A stretch of 64,000 nucleotides of DNA from Halochromatium roseum (GCF_016653315.1 NZ_NHSH01000048.1:1225-65224); one strand, 5' to 3'; counted from the first letter of the stretch, positions 1 through 10,386 are shown. The notes: a model not told the origin generated them from the letters alone. Made by a program: numbers and translations.

Positions 1-1
1 C

Positions 2-1820
2 GATGCGGTGACGCTGATCAACGACACGGATCATCGCATCCGTGGCGCTCAGGATGGCGGCACGGCGACGCTGTCGATGGATAACAATGTCACCTTGGTC
101 AACCGTGGGCTGATCCAGGCTGATAGTGGTGATACGGTTGCACTTAGCGGTGGGCAGCTGGATAACACGGCAACTGCCGGCGGCACGGTTCAGGCTACTG
201 GCGGCGGAACCCTCGCGCTGAATGCGATTGGGGTCGATAACGCTGGAGGTTTGATCCAAGCACTCGATGGGTCAAGACTGGAGATCCGTGAGAACACCAG
301 CATCAGCGGTGGACTGCTCAGCACGGCGGGCACCGGGGTGATCGAGGTCACCAGCTCAAGCTACAGCAATTCCGCTCGACTGACTGATGTCACCAATGAA
401 GGCCGCATCGAGCTGCAGCACTACGATGGTCTAACGCTGGAAGGCACCATCACCAACGATGGCACCATTGGCCTGAATTCCAGTGCTGGCTTTGGCTATC
501 TGCACGTCGATGACGGCGGCACGGCGACGCTCACCGGCGCAGGGGCACTAGTCGTCGATGGAACCACCTATGTCGATAACCGCAGCAACAGCAGCGATTC
601 CGGCGATGCGGTGACGCTGATCAACGACACGGATCATCGCATCCGTGGCGCTCAGGATGGCGGCACGGCGACGCTGTCGATGGATAACAATGTCACCTTG
701 ATCAACCGTGGGCTGATCCAGGCTGATAGTGGCGATACGGTTGCACTCAGCGGCGGACAGCCGATTGATAATACTGCCGGCAGGATCGACGCCCAGGATG
801 GTTCTGCAGTAGCCATCCGCGATAACACCAGCATCAGCGGCGGACTGTTCAGCACGGCGGGCACCGGTGTGATCTCGGTCACTAGTGGTACATATAGCAA
901 TTCCGCGAGACTGACCAATGTTACCAATGAAGGCCGCATTGAGCTACAGACCATCTATGACGGCCTGACGCTAGAAGGCACCATCACCAACGATGGCACC
1001 ATTGGCCTGAATTCCAGCGCTGGCTTTGGCTATCTGCACATTGATGACGGCGGGGCGGCGACGCTCACGGGCACAGGGGCACTAGTCGTCGATGGAACCA
1101 CCTATGTCGATAACCGCAGCAACAGCAGCGATCCCGGCGATGCGGTGACGCTGATCAACGACACGGATCATCGCATCCGTGGCGCTCAGGATGGCGGCAC
1201 GGCGACGCTGTCGATGGATAACAATGTCACCTTGGTCAACCGTGGGCTGATCCAGGCTGATAGTGGTGATACGGTTGCACTTAGCGGTGGGCAGCTGATT
1301 GATAACACGGCCGGCAGGATCGACGCCCAGGATGGCTCAGCATTGGCCATCGGAAATAACACCAGCATCAGCGGCGGACTGCTTAGCACGGCGGGCACCG
1401 GTGTGATCTCGGTCACTAGTGGTACATATAGCAATTCCGCACGACTGACCAATGTTACCAATGAAGGCCGCATTGAGCTACAGACCATCTATGACGGCTT
1501 GACGCTAGAAGGCACCATCACCAACGATGGCACCATTGGCCTGAATTCCAGCGCTGGCCATGGTTATCTGCACGTCGATGACGGCGCCACGACGACACTC
1601 ACCGGCAGCGGGGCGCTGATCGTCGACAATACGACCTACCTTGATTCCCGCAGCAACAGCAGTGATCCCGCTGATGCGGTGACGCTGATCAACGATACGA
1701 ACCATCTCATCCGTGGCGCTCAGGAGGGCGGTACAGCGACGCTGTCGATGGATAACATCGTCACCCTGGCCAACAGTGGCACGATCCAAGCCGACAGCAG
1801 CGACACCCTCAACATCAACG
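2..1820 (+). repeat. Long intragenic tandem repeats (603, 534 and 534 bp spacing)
   Basis: The same block beginning GATGCGGTGACGCTGATCAA starts at 2, 605, 1139 and 1673. Spacings are 603, 534 and 534 bp (201, 178 and 178 codons), so all copies stay in frame. The first copy carries 69 extra bp. The fourth decays after about 150 bp. Copies are nearly identical over long stretches, indicating recent duplication or gene conversion inside the giant surface-protein gene. The repeat presumably continues upstream of the window. Confidence 0.9.
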
Positions 1821-4800
1821 GCGGCACCTTCAGCAGCACCGGAACCGTGCAGGCTAGCGATGGTTCGACAGTCGCCTTCGGCTCTTCGGTCAACCAAGCC
1901 AACAACCAATCCGGTGTGCTGACCGACGGCCGCTGGGTCGCGGAATCGACCGGCAATGGGGCGACCATCGAGCTGAGCGGTGATGCCATCACGGAGAATG
2001 CGGCGGAGATTGTTTTGAGCGGTGCTGGTTCTGTGGTTGGTGTGCGAGAAAGCGCAAGCAGCTTTACCGCCCTTGAAGACAGTCTCACCAACAACCAGGC
2101 GGATGGCACCCTGCGTGTGCTCGATAACCGCGACTACAACAACAGCAATGCACTGACCAACGCCGGTGTGATCGAACTGGGTGGTGGCACCCTGGATACA
2201 CAGGGGCTGACCAACGAGGCCGATGGCCTGATCACCGGCCATGGCACGGTGGCGGATCGGCCGCTGAACAGCGGCACCATCGAAGCCACCGGCGGCACCC
2301 TGACCATGCAGCAGGGCATTCAAGGCGGCAGCGGCACCGTGACCATCGCGCCCGATGGCGCGCTCGACCTCAGCAGCGCCACTCAGGCCAGTAGCGCCGA
2401 TTACCTGGATCATCAGGGCGCTGCTACGAATAGCCTGAATCTGGGCGATCAGGACTTCGTGGTCTCGGTCGATTACACCAACGCCAACAGCGGCACGGGC
2501 AATGCTTACGATGCCCGCGCCAATGTGGTCGGCAGCGGCCAGATCATCGGCGAGAATGCCGACATGATGATCACCGGCGATGTCGCCAGCACTGGCACCG
2601 ATACGGTGACCCTGGATCTCGGTCGGGTGCGCGAAGGCGAGGTGGTGACGGTCAATTATCAGATCGCCAATATCGGCACCGGCGCCGACATTCGGGGTGC
2701 TATCCAGACCGATGCCAATGGGGCCACCATCACCGACAGCCGTTTGAGCGGCAGCGGTGTGACCGCGCAAAACTTCGACGCCATCGGGGCGGGCGCGGAC
2801 TCGGGGGATTTCAGCGTCACCTTCGCGGCGACCGAGGGCGGTTCGCTGGACGGGCAGCAAATCGCGGTGGTTAGCAACTTTGACAATGTGGCCCAGCAGA
2901 CCATCACCCTCACCGGCGTGGCCTCCAGCTTGGCGCATGGCAACCTGTCGCCCGTGTCAGCCGACCTGGGCCACTTCCGTGTCGGCCAGGACGGCCTGTC
3001 GCAGAGCTTCCAGGTCACCAACACCACGGTTGGCGACCATGGCGAGCAACTCGGTATCGGCAGCGTCAGCACCAGCGGCAACTTCAGCGCCACCAACGAC
3101 CTGGGCAGCGGCTTGGTCGACGGCGGCGACATTTACGCCAATGCCGCCACGGCGTCCATCAGCGGCGGCACGGCTGGGGTGAACAACGGCAGTGTCACCA
3201 TCCAGTTCACCAGCGATGGCTCGGCGATCGATTCCAACTTCACCGCGGTGGATGCCAATGCCGAGACCGTCAACCTGACCGCCACGGGCTTCAACATGGC
3301 TCAGGGCGGCGCCACGCCGGACCCGGTAGTGGTCGCGAACCAGCGCGTGGGTGGCTCCGCGACCCAGACGCTGACAGTGAGCAACGCGGCTGAGGCGGGA
3401 GACTATACCGAGGGGCTGAATGCCAGCTTCAGCGGCAGCACGGGTGATGTGCACACCAACGGTGGCAGTATCGCGTTGCTCGCGGGCGGCGCCAGCGACA
3501 GCAGTGCCATGACGGTTGGCGTGGATACCTCCAGCGCCGGCGCGCGCACGGGCACCGTGACGCTGAACTATCAGACCGACGGCACCGGGACCAGCGGACT
3601 GGGCACGCTAGATGTGGGTAGCCAGACTGTCGAGGTTACGGGCAATGTCTATCAGGTGGCGGAAGGCCGACTGGACACCACGGCGATGGACTTCGGCACC
3701 GTGCAGGTGGGCCAAACGGTCAGCGAGGTACTGTCCATCAGCAATGTCGCCACCGGCCCTGATGGCTATGTCGAGGATCTGAATGCTTCCTTTGGTAGCA
3801 GCAGCGGGACCGGTGCCGGCCAGATCAGCGGCAGCGGCTCCATCAGCGGTCTGGTGGCTGGCGACACCAACAACTCGGACATGACGGTCAGCGTCGACAC
3901 CAGCACCGCCGGTTCCATCGATGGCTCGATCGGGATCAACTACTACAGTGCCGGCACGGTCGCGGGCGTCAGCAATGGTCTTGGGCAGCTTTATGTCGGC
4001 TCCGACGCCTTCGGCGTGCAGGGGCTGATCGAGGCCACGGCCAACGTGATCGACGCGGCCAACCCGGTTATCGATACCGCGCAGCCGATCCTGCTCGGCA
4101 ATGTGCGACAGGGCGCCAGCTCGCCGACGGCCCTGGTGAGCCTGACCAACCAGGCCACGGGCAATGACCAGGCGGCGCTCAATGCCTCCATCAGCGGCAA
4201 TGGCGCGGTGACCGGGAGCGGCAGCTTCGACCTGCTGGGTCCGGGCGACACGGATGCGAGCAGTCTGCAAGTCGGGATGGACACCAGCACCGCCGGCGCG
4301 GTCAATGGAAATGCCACCATCGCCTTGGTCTCCGATGCCAGCAATGTCGGCGGATGCGAGCCGAATTGCGAGATGGCACTGGCCTCGCAAACAGTCACGG
4401 TTGAAGGCGCGGTCTATCGCCTGGCCAATCCCTCGGTGGATCCCACCGAGGTGGTCCTGGCCGCTCGCGTGGGCGATAGCGGGCCCAGTGCGAACATTGG
4501 CGTGACCAACCAGTCGCCTGATGCCTACACCGAGGCCCTGGACGCCAGCATCGCGACCAGTGCCACGGGCTTTAGCGCCAGCGGCAGCGTTGATAACCTG
4601 GCCGCGAGCGCAAGCGACAACAGCAGCCTGACGGTGGGGCTGGACACGGCCACGGCCGGCGAGTTCACCGGGACGGCCTCGGTGAGCCTGACCTCCACCG
4701 GTGAGGGGACCACGGGTGCGGCGGACTATGATCTGGGCAGCACGGATGTCGACCTAACCGGTCGCGTTTACACCGCCGCCTCAGCAGATGTGGTCGATAC

Positions 4801-5617
4801 CCTCGACTTCGGCACCGTGCACGTCGGCGATTCGGTGACAGAGATGCTGAGCATCCTGAATGATGCCGAACTCACCGCGCTGAACGACACCCTGGCCGGC
4901 AACCTAACCGGGACGACCGGACCCTTCAGCGGCAGCGGCAGTTTCAGTGGACTGAGCGCGCAGGACAGCACCTCGCTCGGCATTGGGCTGGATACCTCGA
5001 CGGCGGGTGTGTTCAACGGTTCGAGCAGTCTGTTGATGTCTTCGCAGAACCCAGATATGGCCGACCTTGATCTCGGGACGTTCGGGGTCGATCTGTTCGC
5101 TCAGGTCAACCACTACGCCAATCCTTGGTTCGAGCTGCTGAGTGGGCCGGGCTCGCTGATCGCCAGCAACACGGGCGGCTACAGCTTCACGCTGGATCTC
5201 GGCACCCTCTACAGCGATCAAGACAGCGTCGAGCTCAATCTGAGCTTCTTGAACGATGTCGATGGACCTGCTGACTGGCTCCGAGGCGATTTCGATCTCA
5301 CGGGCGTGGATGCATTCGGCCTCGCTGGCTTTGATGATAGCTTCTCAGACCTCGGCTGGGGCGGCTCGATCGATGACTTGATGGTGTCGTTCAATCCGTT
5401 CGACTACGGGCTTGGTCTCTACGAGGAAACGATCTCGCTCACCGCCTTTGGCTACAACGACAGCGGATACGAGGAGCAATTCGACATCACGCTCGCCATG
5501 GCCGTCACCGTGCAGGATCGAGCGACGCAGGCAGTGGATGAGCCGCCGGTGTTGGTGTTGATGCTGATCGGGCTGGGTGCCTTGGTCGGTCTGCGCCGCC
5601 GGCAGATGATCGCGTAA
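2..5617 (+). CDS. Giant repetitive surface/exported protein, 3' part (5' end outside window)
   Basis: The reading frame is open from the first base, so the true start lies upstream; the in-window GTG is not a start. About 1,870 residues are visible. The first ~600 are Gly/Thr/Asn/Asp-rich beta-helix-like repeats (motifs such as LINDTDHRIRG, GTITNDGTIGLNSSAG, SISGGLLSTAGTG) typical of large adhesin or autotransporter passengers. From about residue 880 onward are several ~110-residue Ig-like units of 'choice-of-anchor D' style, with recurrent phrases such as LDFGTVHVGDSV and GLDTSTAGVFNG. The C-terminus has a short Pro-containing stretch (DEPPVLVLMLIGLGALVGL), one hydrophobic helix and a basic end (RRRQ), which resembles a PEP-CTERM/exosortase sorting tail. 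I infer surface display or matrix attachment. No catalytic domain was seen. The exact family is uncertain. Confidence 0.8.
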   Translation, partial: DAVTLINDTDHRIRGAQDGGTATLSMDNNVTLVNRGLIQADSGDTVALSGGQLDNTATAGGTVQATGGGTLALNAIGVDNAGGLIQALDGSRLEIRENTSISGGLLSTAGTGVIEVTSSSYSNSARLTDVTNEGRIELQHYDGLTLEGTITNDGTIGLNSSAGFGYLHVDDGGTATLTGAGALVVDGTTYVDNRSNSSDSGDAVTLINDTDHRIRGAQDGGTATLSMDNNVTLINRGLIQADSGDTVALSGGQPIDNTAGRIDAQDGSAVAIRDNTSISGGLFSTAGTGVISVTSGTYSNSARLTNVTNEGRIELQTIYDGLTLEGTITNDGTIGLNSSAGFGYLHIDDGGAATLTGTGALVVDGTTYVDNRSNSSDPGDAVTLINDTDHRIRGAQDGGTATLSMDNNVTLVNRGLIQADSGDTVALSGGQLIDNTAGRIDAQDGSALAIGNNTSISGGLLSTAGTGVISVTSGTYSNSARLTNVTNEGRIELQTIYDGLTLEGTITNDGTIGLNSSAGHGYLHVDDGATTTLTGSGALIVDNTTYLDSRSNSSDPADAVTLINDTNHLIRGAQEGGTATLSMDNIVTLANSGTIQADSSDTLNINGGTFSSTGTVQASDGSTVAFGSSVNQANNQSGVLTDGRWVAESTGNGATIELSGDAITENAAEIVLSGAGSVVGVRESASSFTALEDSLTNNQADGTLRVLDNRDYNNSNALTNAGVIELGGGTLDTQGLTNEADGLITGHGTVADRPLNSGTIEATGGTLTMQQGIQGGSGTVTIAPDGALDLSSATQASSADYLDHQGAATNSLNLGDQDFVVSVDYTNANSGTGNAYDARANVVGSGQIIGENADMMITGDVASTGTDTVTLDLGRVREGEVVTVNYQIANIGTGADIRGAIQTDANGATITDSRLSGSGVTAQNFDAIGAGADSGDFSVTFAATEGGSLDGQQIAVVSNFDNVAQQTITLTGVASSLAHGNLSPVSADLGHFRVGQDGLSQSFQVTNTTVGDHGEQLGIGSVSTSGNFSATNDLGSGLVDGGDIYANAATASISGGTAGVNNGSVTIQFTSDGSAIDSNFTAVDANAETVNLTATGFNMAQGGATPDPVVVANQRVGGSATQTLTVSNAAEAGDYTEGLNASFSGSTGDVHTNGGSIALLAGGASDSSAMTVGVDTSSAGARTGTVTLNYQTDGTGTSGLGTLDVGSQTVEVTGNVYQVAEGRLDTTAMDFGTVQVGQTVSEVLSISNVATGPDGYVEDLNASFGSSSGTGAGQISGSGSISGLVAGDTNNSDMTVSVDTSTAGSIDGSIGINYYSAGTVAGVSNGLGQLYVGSDAFGVQGLIEATANVIDAANPVIDTAQPILLGNVRQGASSPTALVSLTNQATGNDQAALNASISGNGAVTGSGSFDLLGPGDTDASSLQVGMDTSTAGAVNGNATIALVSDASNVGGCEPNCEMALASQTVTVEGAVYRLANPSVDPTEVVLAARVGDSGPSANIGVTNQSPDAYTEALDASIATSATGFSASGSVDNLAASASDNSSLTVGLDTATAGEFTGTASVSLTSTGEGTTGAADYDLGSTDVDLTGRVYTAASADVVDTLDFGTVHVGDSVTEMLSILNDAELTALNDTLAGNLTGTTGPFSGSGSFSGLSAQDSTSLGIGLDTSTAGVFNGSSSLLMSSQNPDMADLDLGTFGVDLFAQVNHYANPWFELLSGPGSLIASNTGGYSFTLDLGTLYSDQDSVELNLSFLNDVDGPADWLRGDFDLTGVDAFGLAGFDDSFSDLGWGGSIDDLMVSFNPFDYGLGLYEETISLTAFGYNDSGYEEQFDITLAMAVTVQDRATQAVDEPPVLVLMLIGLGALVGLRRRQMIA

Positions 5618-5729
5618 AGCTGGAAAACGGCTCGGATCGCAGGACAAGGCAGGACAGTGCATCGATCGCATCGCCCTGTGATTCGAGCCTCATCAGCGTC
5701 TGGAAACTGGAAACCGATGGAGACTCTGT

Positions 5730-6170
5730 ATGGATCGAATCCGCTATTGGATGCTGACCGCGATGGCTGCGGTCTCGTTGCTGTTGGTGCTGTTCAACAT
5801 CGTCTTGCAGGCTGGTAATCGCAGCCTGCAAGCGGAGATCGCGGAGCGCAACCTCTACATTCAACAAAGCACCCAGTTGGAGGGCATCTACCAGCCATTG
5901 CTGCGGACGCTGGCTGAACTCTCGGTGCGACATCAGGATGCCGAGCTCAGTGCGCTGCTGGCTGAACAGGGCATCAGGATCAGCGTCAATCAAGCTGCGA
6001 CGCAGCCCGCTGGGGTCCAGAACACCGGCAGGGTTAGGGCGCCAGCCGCGACGGTGAGCCCGGAGGCTGAGCCCACAGCCGCTAACGAGGAGCTTGGTGC
6101 CTCGATCGAAGAGCCTGCTGCCTCTGCTGAGGAGCCCGCGACCGCCACGGAGGAACCGAGCAGTGACTGA
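5730..6170 (+). CDS. Small membrane-anchored coiled-coil protein
   Basis: 146 residues. It has a short N-terminal cytoplasmic end (MDRIRYW), one hydrophobic segment (about residues 8-28), a predicted coiled coil (about 30-85, rich in Gln/Glu/Leu), then a Pro/Ala/Glu-rich low-complexity tail with repeated EEPA units. I do not recognise a named family. The next gene overlaps its stop and encodes a protein of the same layout (one transmembrane segment, coiled coil, and a LAEQGIRI / LAERGVQI end to the coiled coil), so the two look like a paralogous pair that may interact. They lie just downstream of the giant surface protein and may be linked to its assembly, but that is inference. Confidence 0.6.
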   Translation: MDRIRYWMLTAMAAVSLLLVLFNIVLQAGNRSLQAEIAERNLYIQQSTQLEGIYQPLLRTLAELSVRHQDAELSALLAEQGIRISVNQAATQPAGVQNTGRVRAPAATVSPEAEPTAANEELGASIEEPAASAEEPATATEEPSSD

Positions 6171-6492
6171 TACCGACTTCAACTCCGAGGGCGCAAGGCG
6201 TTCGACCATGCCTGCACAGATCAACCGCTATTCTGGTTTTCTCCCCTTACTGATCCTGATTGCCGCTTGGCTGCTTTGGAGCGGTTTCCAATCGATCCAA
6301 CTGCTTCAAGAGCGCGCTCAGCTCAAACAGCTGCACGACAATCAGGAGCAGACCGTGCAAACGGCGCAAAAGATGCGTCAACAGCTAGATGCCATTGCCG
6401 CTGGCACCAAACGACTGGCGGAAGCAGGCAACACGCATGCGCAGCAAGTAGTTGAGGCATTGGCCGAGCGCGGCGTCCAGATCAATCCTTGA
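6163..6492 (+). CDS. Small membrane-anchored coiled-coil protein, paralogue of upstream gene
   Basis: I start it at GTG 6163, which overlaps the previous stop codon by 8 bp and suggests translational coupling; ATG 6208 is a possible alternative. The product has a polar N-terminus, one transmembrane helix (around FLPLLILIAAWLLWSGF), then a coiled coil rich in Gln/Lys/Glu and a short end (LAERGVQINP) that matches the end of the coiled coil in the neighbour. No enzymatic motif is visible. Function unknown. Confidence 0.55.
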   Translation: MTDTDFNSEGARRSTMPAQINRYSGFLPLLILIAAWLLWSGFQSIQLLQERAQLKQLHDNQEQTVQTAQKMRQQLDAIAAGTKRLAEAGNTHAQQVVEALAERGVQINP

Positions 6493-6852
6493 TCCCAAAT
6501 AGCCTTGATCCCAAACACCCTTCTTGAGAAGCTTGGTGAAGCTCTGCCTCTGGTGTTGCAGGGCTTAGGGCAATGGCACCGCATCGGCATTCCAGCTGAG
6601 GGGCACGCATCCGCAGAAGCTGTCCACGACCACAAGGTCCGCGGCTGACCCTTCTCTGCGCTCTACCGTTATTGGCAGATGTGAGAAGACCGGCGGCGAG
6701 TGCCGGCTTCCGCCAATGTCTTGTCATAACTGACCGGTGATCCACTGATCCTGCGTCCTGGATTCGCATGCGATGACTTGGCGCCAACGCTCATTGGTGT
6801 ACAGTGCGGCACTGGAGGGCAACGCGATTGGGAAAGAGCGGACATCGCACCT
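6493..6852. other. Intergenic region before the defence operon, with a degenerate repeat copy
   Basis: No convincing gene in these 360 bp. Bases about 6662-6720 are ~81% identical over 59 bp to a stretch inside the coding sequence of the NERD-helicase gene (16225-16283), including CTACCGTTATTGGCAG / GTACCGTTATTGGCAG and CCGGCGGCGAG. Read in the frame used in that gene, this copy hits a stop after six codons. It is either a dispersed repeat or a pseudogene remnant. The region should hold the operon promoter, but no clear -35/-10 pair is evident. Confidence 0.5.
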
Positions 6853-9800
6853 GTGAACTGGTCAAATGAGCGCGAGCGCGTTTATCGTTGGCTGCGGCAT
6901 GCGCTGCTGGGTCCGTCTGCACCACCAAAAGCTGTTGCGGGTGCGACGCACCTGAACGGTATCAAGCCGCTGGAACGGTTTCAAACCGGCATCCTGTTTC
7001 CCATTGCCAGTGACGAATTCGGTCTCGATGCCGGCGAAGACGATAGCGGCGGGCCAGGGTCCAGTCTCGACGAGGCCAACAGCGATGGCGACAAGATTGC
7101 GTTCGCTTCCAGCGCTGGTCAGCCTCAGCGTCGAGTGGTGCCACCGGCATCGGTTGGGTTCTCGTTCTTCGTGCAAGGCGATCGCGCCGAGCTCCAGCTT
7201 ATTCCCACTGCCGTGCGCTACGAGCGACGCGCAGACCGGCCGCGAGACCAGGCCGATCAGTGGCTGCGCATCCCGCTCGGAGAGGCGGACAGCGAAGCAC
7301 GCGATGTTCGCGCGCCAATCTCCGCGCGGCCCTGGGCACGGATTCGGGCGGCGCCCGTCGTGGTCTTTGACGGCCGCGCGCGTTTGGATGTGCTCTGGCG
7401 CGCCCGGTCCGATGGCTGGCTGATCACCGTATCGCTCAGTAATCTTCAAGCCATGCCGGCGGCTGCGAACGCCAACACTGGCGCTAGCAACATCAGCGCT
7501 GGCGCGACCATGAATGCGCTTCTGAATCAGCAGAACGAGCGTGCACTGTTCGAAGTTGCGCTCGACTGCGTGATCGATCGCGGGCGCGTTGGCCCTTATC
7601 CTCGGGCCGACTTCCATCTGCTGGATGAGGAAGAACAAGAGCTGGAGCTGCGCTACCGCAGGCAGGTCATCTATGCCATTGGCCATGGTGCCGCGGTGGA
7701 CTGGGCGCTGCGCGAGGATCGCGTCGTGCGTATCCACACCGAGTTTCTGCCCAAGGTCGAGGTCCCGCGCGTCGATCCCACCGCTGGCGTCGTCGAGGGT
7801 GCCGAGCTTGATGTCGAGCGCCTCGCGGCGATCGAGACCGATCGGGATCGCCTCTGTGACGCGCTGGAGCGATTCGCCGCTGGCTACCGCACCTGGAGCG
7901 ATGCGCAGTCCAAGGTCGCTGATGGCCTGGAGGTGCGTTACCAAGCCCCAGCCGATCGGATTCGCGCTCGCATCGAAGCGGCTGCTGAACGGATGCTCGC
8001 AGGCGTTGCCTTGCTGCGCCAAGAGCCGTTGCTATTGCACGCGTTCGCGCTCGCCAATCAGGCCATGGCCCGACAGATGCGCCAGGCGGGCCGCCTGGCG
8101 CCGCGCTGGCGCCCGTTCCAGCTCGCCTTTCTGCTGCTGACGCTCGAGTCGGCGACCGATCCCGACGCCGAGCACCGTGATGTCCTCGATCTGATCTGGT
8201 TCCCGACCGGTGGTGGCAAGACCGAGGCCTATCTCGGACTCATGGCGCTGGTGATCTGGTGGCGGCGCCTGAAGTACAAGGCCAGCGGTGGCGGCACCAC
8301 GGTGCTGATGCGCTATACCCTGCGCCTGCTGACCAAAGACCAGTTTCGACGCGCGGCCCGCCTGATCTGCGCCATGGAGCTGATGCGCCGCGAGCAGCCC
8401 GGCGGTCTTGGCCTCGAGCCGATCACGCTCGGCCTCTGGGTCGGGGGAGACTCGAGCCCGAACAGCTTCGCCGATGCCAAGGCCTGCATCGATGCGGCGC
8501 TGGCCGATGATTGCAGCCGTCCACCGAGCCTGCTGGTGTTGGAGTCCTGCCCCTGGTGTGGCACGCCATTCCGAGTGCCCGACAACCTGGATGCCAGCCG
8601 CCAGCACTTCGCCTTCCGCTGCACCGCCGCCGGCTGTGCCTTTGCCGCGACCGGCGATGGCAGACTGCCCTGCAACCTGGTCGATGCCGCGCTCTACGAG
8701 GCGCCACCGACGCTGCTGCTGGCCACCATCGATAAGTTCGCCAGGCTCGCCTGGGAGGAGCGCAGCTCGGCCTTCTTCGGCCGTAACGGTCAGCGGCCGC
8801 CGGAGCTGATCATCCAAGACGAGCTGCATCTGATCGCCGGCGCCCTCGGCTCGGTCGCCGGGCTCTATGAGGCGGGTTTGGAGACGGTGCTCTGTCGGCG
8901 CGGTGTCTATCCAAAATATATCGCCTCCACCGCCACCATCCGCATGGCGCAGGAGCAGGTCAGGCGGCTCTACGGTCGCGAAGCAGCGGTGTTTCCACCG
9001 CCTGGTCTCGATGCCGATGACGCCTATTTCGCGCGTACGATCGCGCCGACGCCCGAGCATCCAGGCCGACTCTATGTCGGTTATCTAGCCCCGGCGCGCA
9101 ACCGTCGGCGCTGCCTGGCACCGCTGGCGGCGGCCCTCTTGTCGGCACCGGAGGCGCTATTCGGTGATCTCAGCGCAGACCGCGAGGCATTGCTCGATGC
9201 TTGGTGGACCTTGCTGGTCTATCACGGCAGCCTCAGCGGCATCGGTATCAGCCGCCATGCGCTGCGCGAGATCGAGGAGCGTATCGAGCGGCTGCAGCGC
9301 GAATGGCAGGATCTGCAGGCCCAGCAGGAACAGCCGGAACTGCAAGGTCAACAGGAGTGGCGAGCCGAGCAAGTACGGAGAGGACACCAAGCACACCAAG
9401 GTCGACAAGCACAAAAGAGAGAGCAGGCACACGAGGGTCGGCAAGCAAAGCAGGAACAGCAAGGACGGCCGGAACAACAAGCGCATGACACGCCAGATCA
9501 GCAAAAGCGGGCGCAGCAGGCACCGTCTGGCGAATTCGAGCAGGCATCTGCTCACCGGCGTTACGCGGGTCCGCGCTGGCGAACGCAGCTCGCTGAACGC
9601 CTCGCGCAGCTCACCAGCCAGATGTCGGCCGATGAGAACGCGCAAGGCTTCGAGCGCTTGGCGAAGAGCCGCGAGGCGCCGGATGCGCTGGACCTGGCCT
9701 TGGCCACGAATATGGTCTCGGTAGGCCTGGATGTGTCCAGGCTCGCGGTGATGATCATCAACGGTCAGCCGTTGACGACGGCTGAGTACATCCAGGCCAG

Positions 9801-10386
9801 CTCCCGCGTCGGCCGCGGCGAGGTGCCCGGGATCGTGGTCGCCAACTACTATCGCGATCAGGCCCGCAGCCTATCTCACTACGAGGACTTCCGCGCCTAT
9901 CATCAGGCCTTCTATCGCTTTGTCGAGCCCACCAGCGTCACGCCCTATACCTATCAGGCGCGCTTGCGGGCGCTGCATGCCGCCTTGGTCATCGCGGTGC
10001 GCCATGCGAGCGATGCGCTGACCGCGAATGAACGGGCACAGGCCTTTGATCCGACCCAGCCGGAGACAGCGAAGGTGATCGAGGCATTGATCCGACGCAC
10101 CCGCCAGGCCGATCCGGAGCGTGCTGACCAGACCGAGGCGCATCTGCGCCGTTTGGTCGCGCACTGGAGCGACTGCGCCCGACGCGCCAGCGAGCAGCGC
10201 CAGCGTCTGGTCTATTCCGGCCCGGATCGGGACCGCCGCGATCTGCGTCTGCTCTCTGCGCATGGGGCTCGGGTGACTGGCGAATGGGTCACGCTGCAGA
10301 ACATGCGCAATGTTGAGAAGACGGCGTTGATCAAGATCCTGCCCACCAACCCCTCCCGGCATGGGTTGCTCGCGCAAGACGGATGA
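6853..10386 (+). CDS. drmA: DrmA-like SF2 helicase (DISARM family)
   Basis: About 1,177 residues from GTG 6853; TTG 6778 is an in-frame alternative but lacks a ribosome site, while GTG 6853 keeps the conserved NERERVYRWLRHALLGP start. SF2 helicase motifs are visible: Walker A FPTGGGKTEAY (about residue 450), a DExH box IIQDELHLIAG (about 655), SAT-like ASTATIRMA (about 690), and the DrmA-type motif V/VI region VGLDVSRL ... TAEYIQASSRVGRG (about 955-985). A CPWCG...C...C cluster near 565-595 may bind zinc. A Gln/Arg-rich low-complexity block (about residues 812-892) interrupts the region between the two RecA lobes. In DISARM, DrmA and DrmB form the core that senses or engages foreign DNA. It is the first gene of the operon and overlaps drmB by ATGA. 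No methylase or DrmC is nearby, so this is a DISARM relative, not canonical DISARM. Confidence 0.8.
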   Translation: MNWSNERERVYRWLRHALLGPSAPPKAVAGATHLNGIKPLERFQTGILFPIASDEFGLDAGEDDSGGPGSSLDEANSDGDKIAFASSAGQPQRRVVPPASVGFSFFVQGDRAELQLIPTAVRYERRADRPRDQADQWLRIPLGEADSEARDVRAPISARPWARIRAAPVVVFDGRARLDVLWRARSDGWLITVSLSNLQAMPAAANANTGASNISAGATMNALLNQQNERALFEVALDCVIDRGRVGPYPRADFHLLDEEEQELELRYRRQVIYAIGHGAAVDWALREDRVVRIHTEFLPKVEVPRVDPTAGVVEGAELDVERLAAIETDRDRLCDALERFAAGYRTWSDAQSKVADGLEVRYQAPADRIRARIEAAAERMLAGVALLRQEPLLLHAFALANQAMARQMRQAGRLAPRWRPFQLAFLLLTLESATDPDAEHRDVLDLIWFPTGGGKTEAYLGLMALVIWWRRLKYKASGGGTTVLMRYTLRLLTKDQFRRAARLICAMELMRREQPGGLGLEPITLGLWVGGDSSPNSFADAKACIDAALADDCSRPPSLLVLESCPWCGTPFRVPDNLDASRQHFAFRCTAAGCAFAATGDGRLPCNLVDAALYEAPPTLLLATIDKFARLAWEERSSAFFGRNGQRPPELIIQDELHLIAGALGSVAGLYEAGLETVLCRRGVYPKYIASTATIRMAQEQVRRLYGREAAVFPPPGLDADDAYFARTIAPTPEHPGRLYVGYLAPARNRRRCLAPLAAALLSAPEALFGDLSADREALLDAWWTLLVYHGSLSGIGISRHALREIEERIERLQREWQDLQAQQEQPELQGQQEWRAEQVRRGHQAHQGRQAQKREQAHEGRQAKQEQQGRPEQQAHDTPDQQKRAQQAPSGEFEQASAHRRYAGPRWRTQLAERLAQLTSQMSADENAQGFERLAKSREAPDALDLALATNMVSVGLDVSRLAVMIINGQPLTTAEYIQASSRVGRGEVPGIVVANYYRDQARSLSHYEDFRAYHQAFYRFVEPTSVTPYTYQARLRALHAALVIAVRHASDALTANERAQAFDPTQPETAKVIEALIRRTRQADPERADQTEAHLRRLVAHWSDCARRASEQRQRLVYSGPDRDRRDLRLLSAHGARVTGEWVTLQNMRNVEKTALIKILPTNPSRHGLLAQDG

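Noticed and set aside
1505-2938. 477-residue open frame on the minus strand within the giant surface-protein gene
   Set aside because: Composition follows the complement of the repetitive plus-strand gene; no domain and no ribosome site. A shadow frame.
6778-6852. Upstream extension of drmA to TTG 6778
   Set aside because: No ribosome site and no similarity to DrmA N-termini; GTG 6853 is nearer the conserved start.
9164-9724. Extra open frames overlapping the low-complexity block of drmA
   Set aside because: Arginine/serine-rich shadows of the insert; the DrmA frame carries helicase motifs on both sides of it without interruption.
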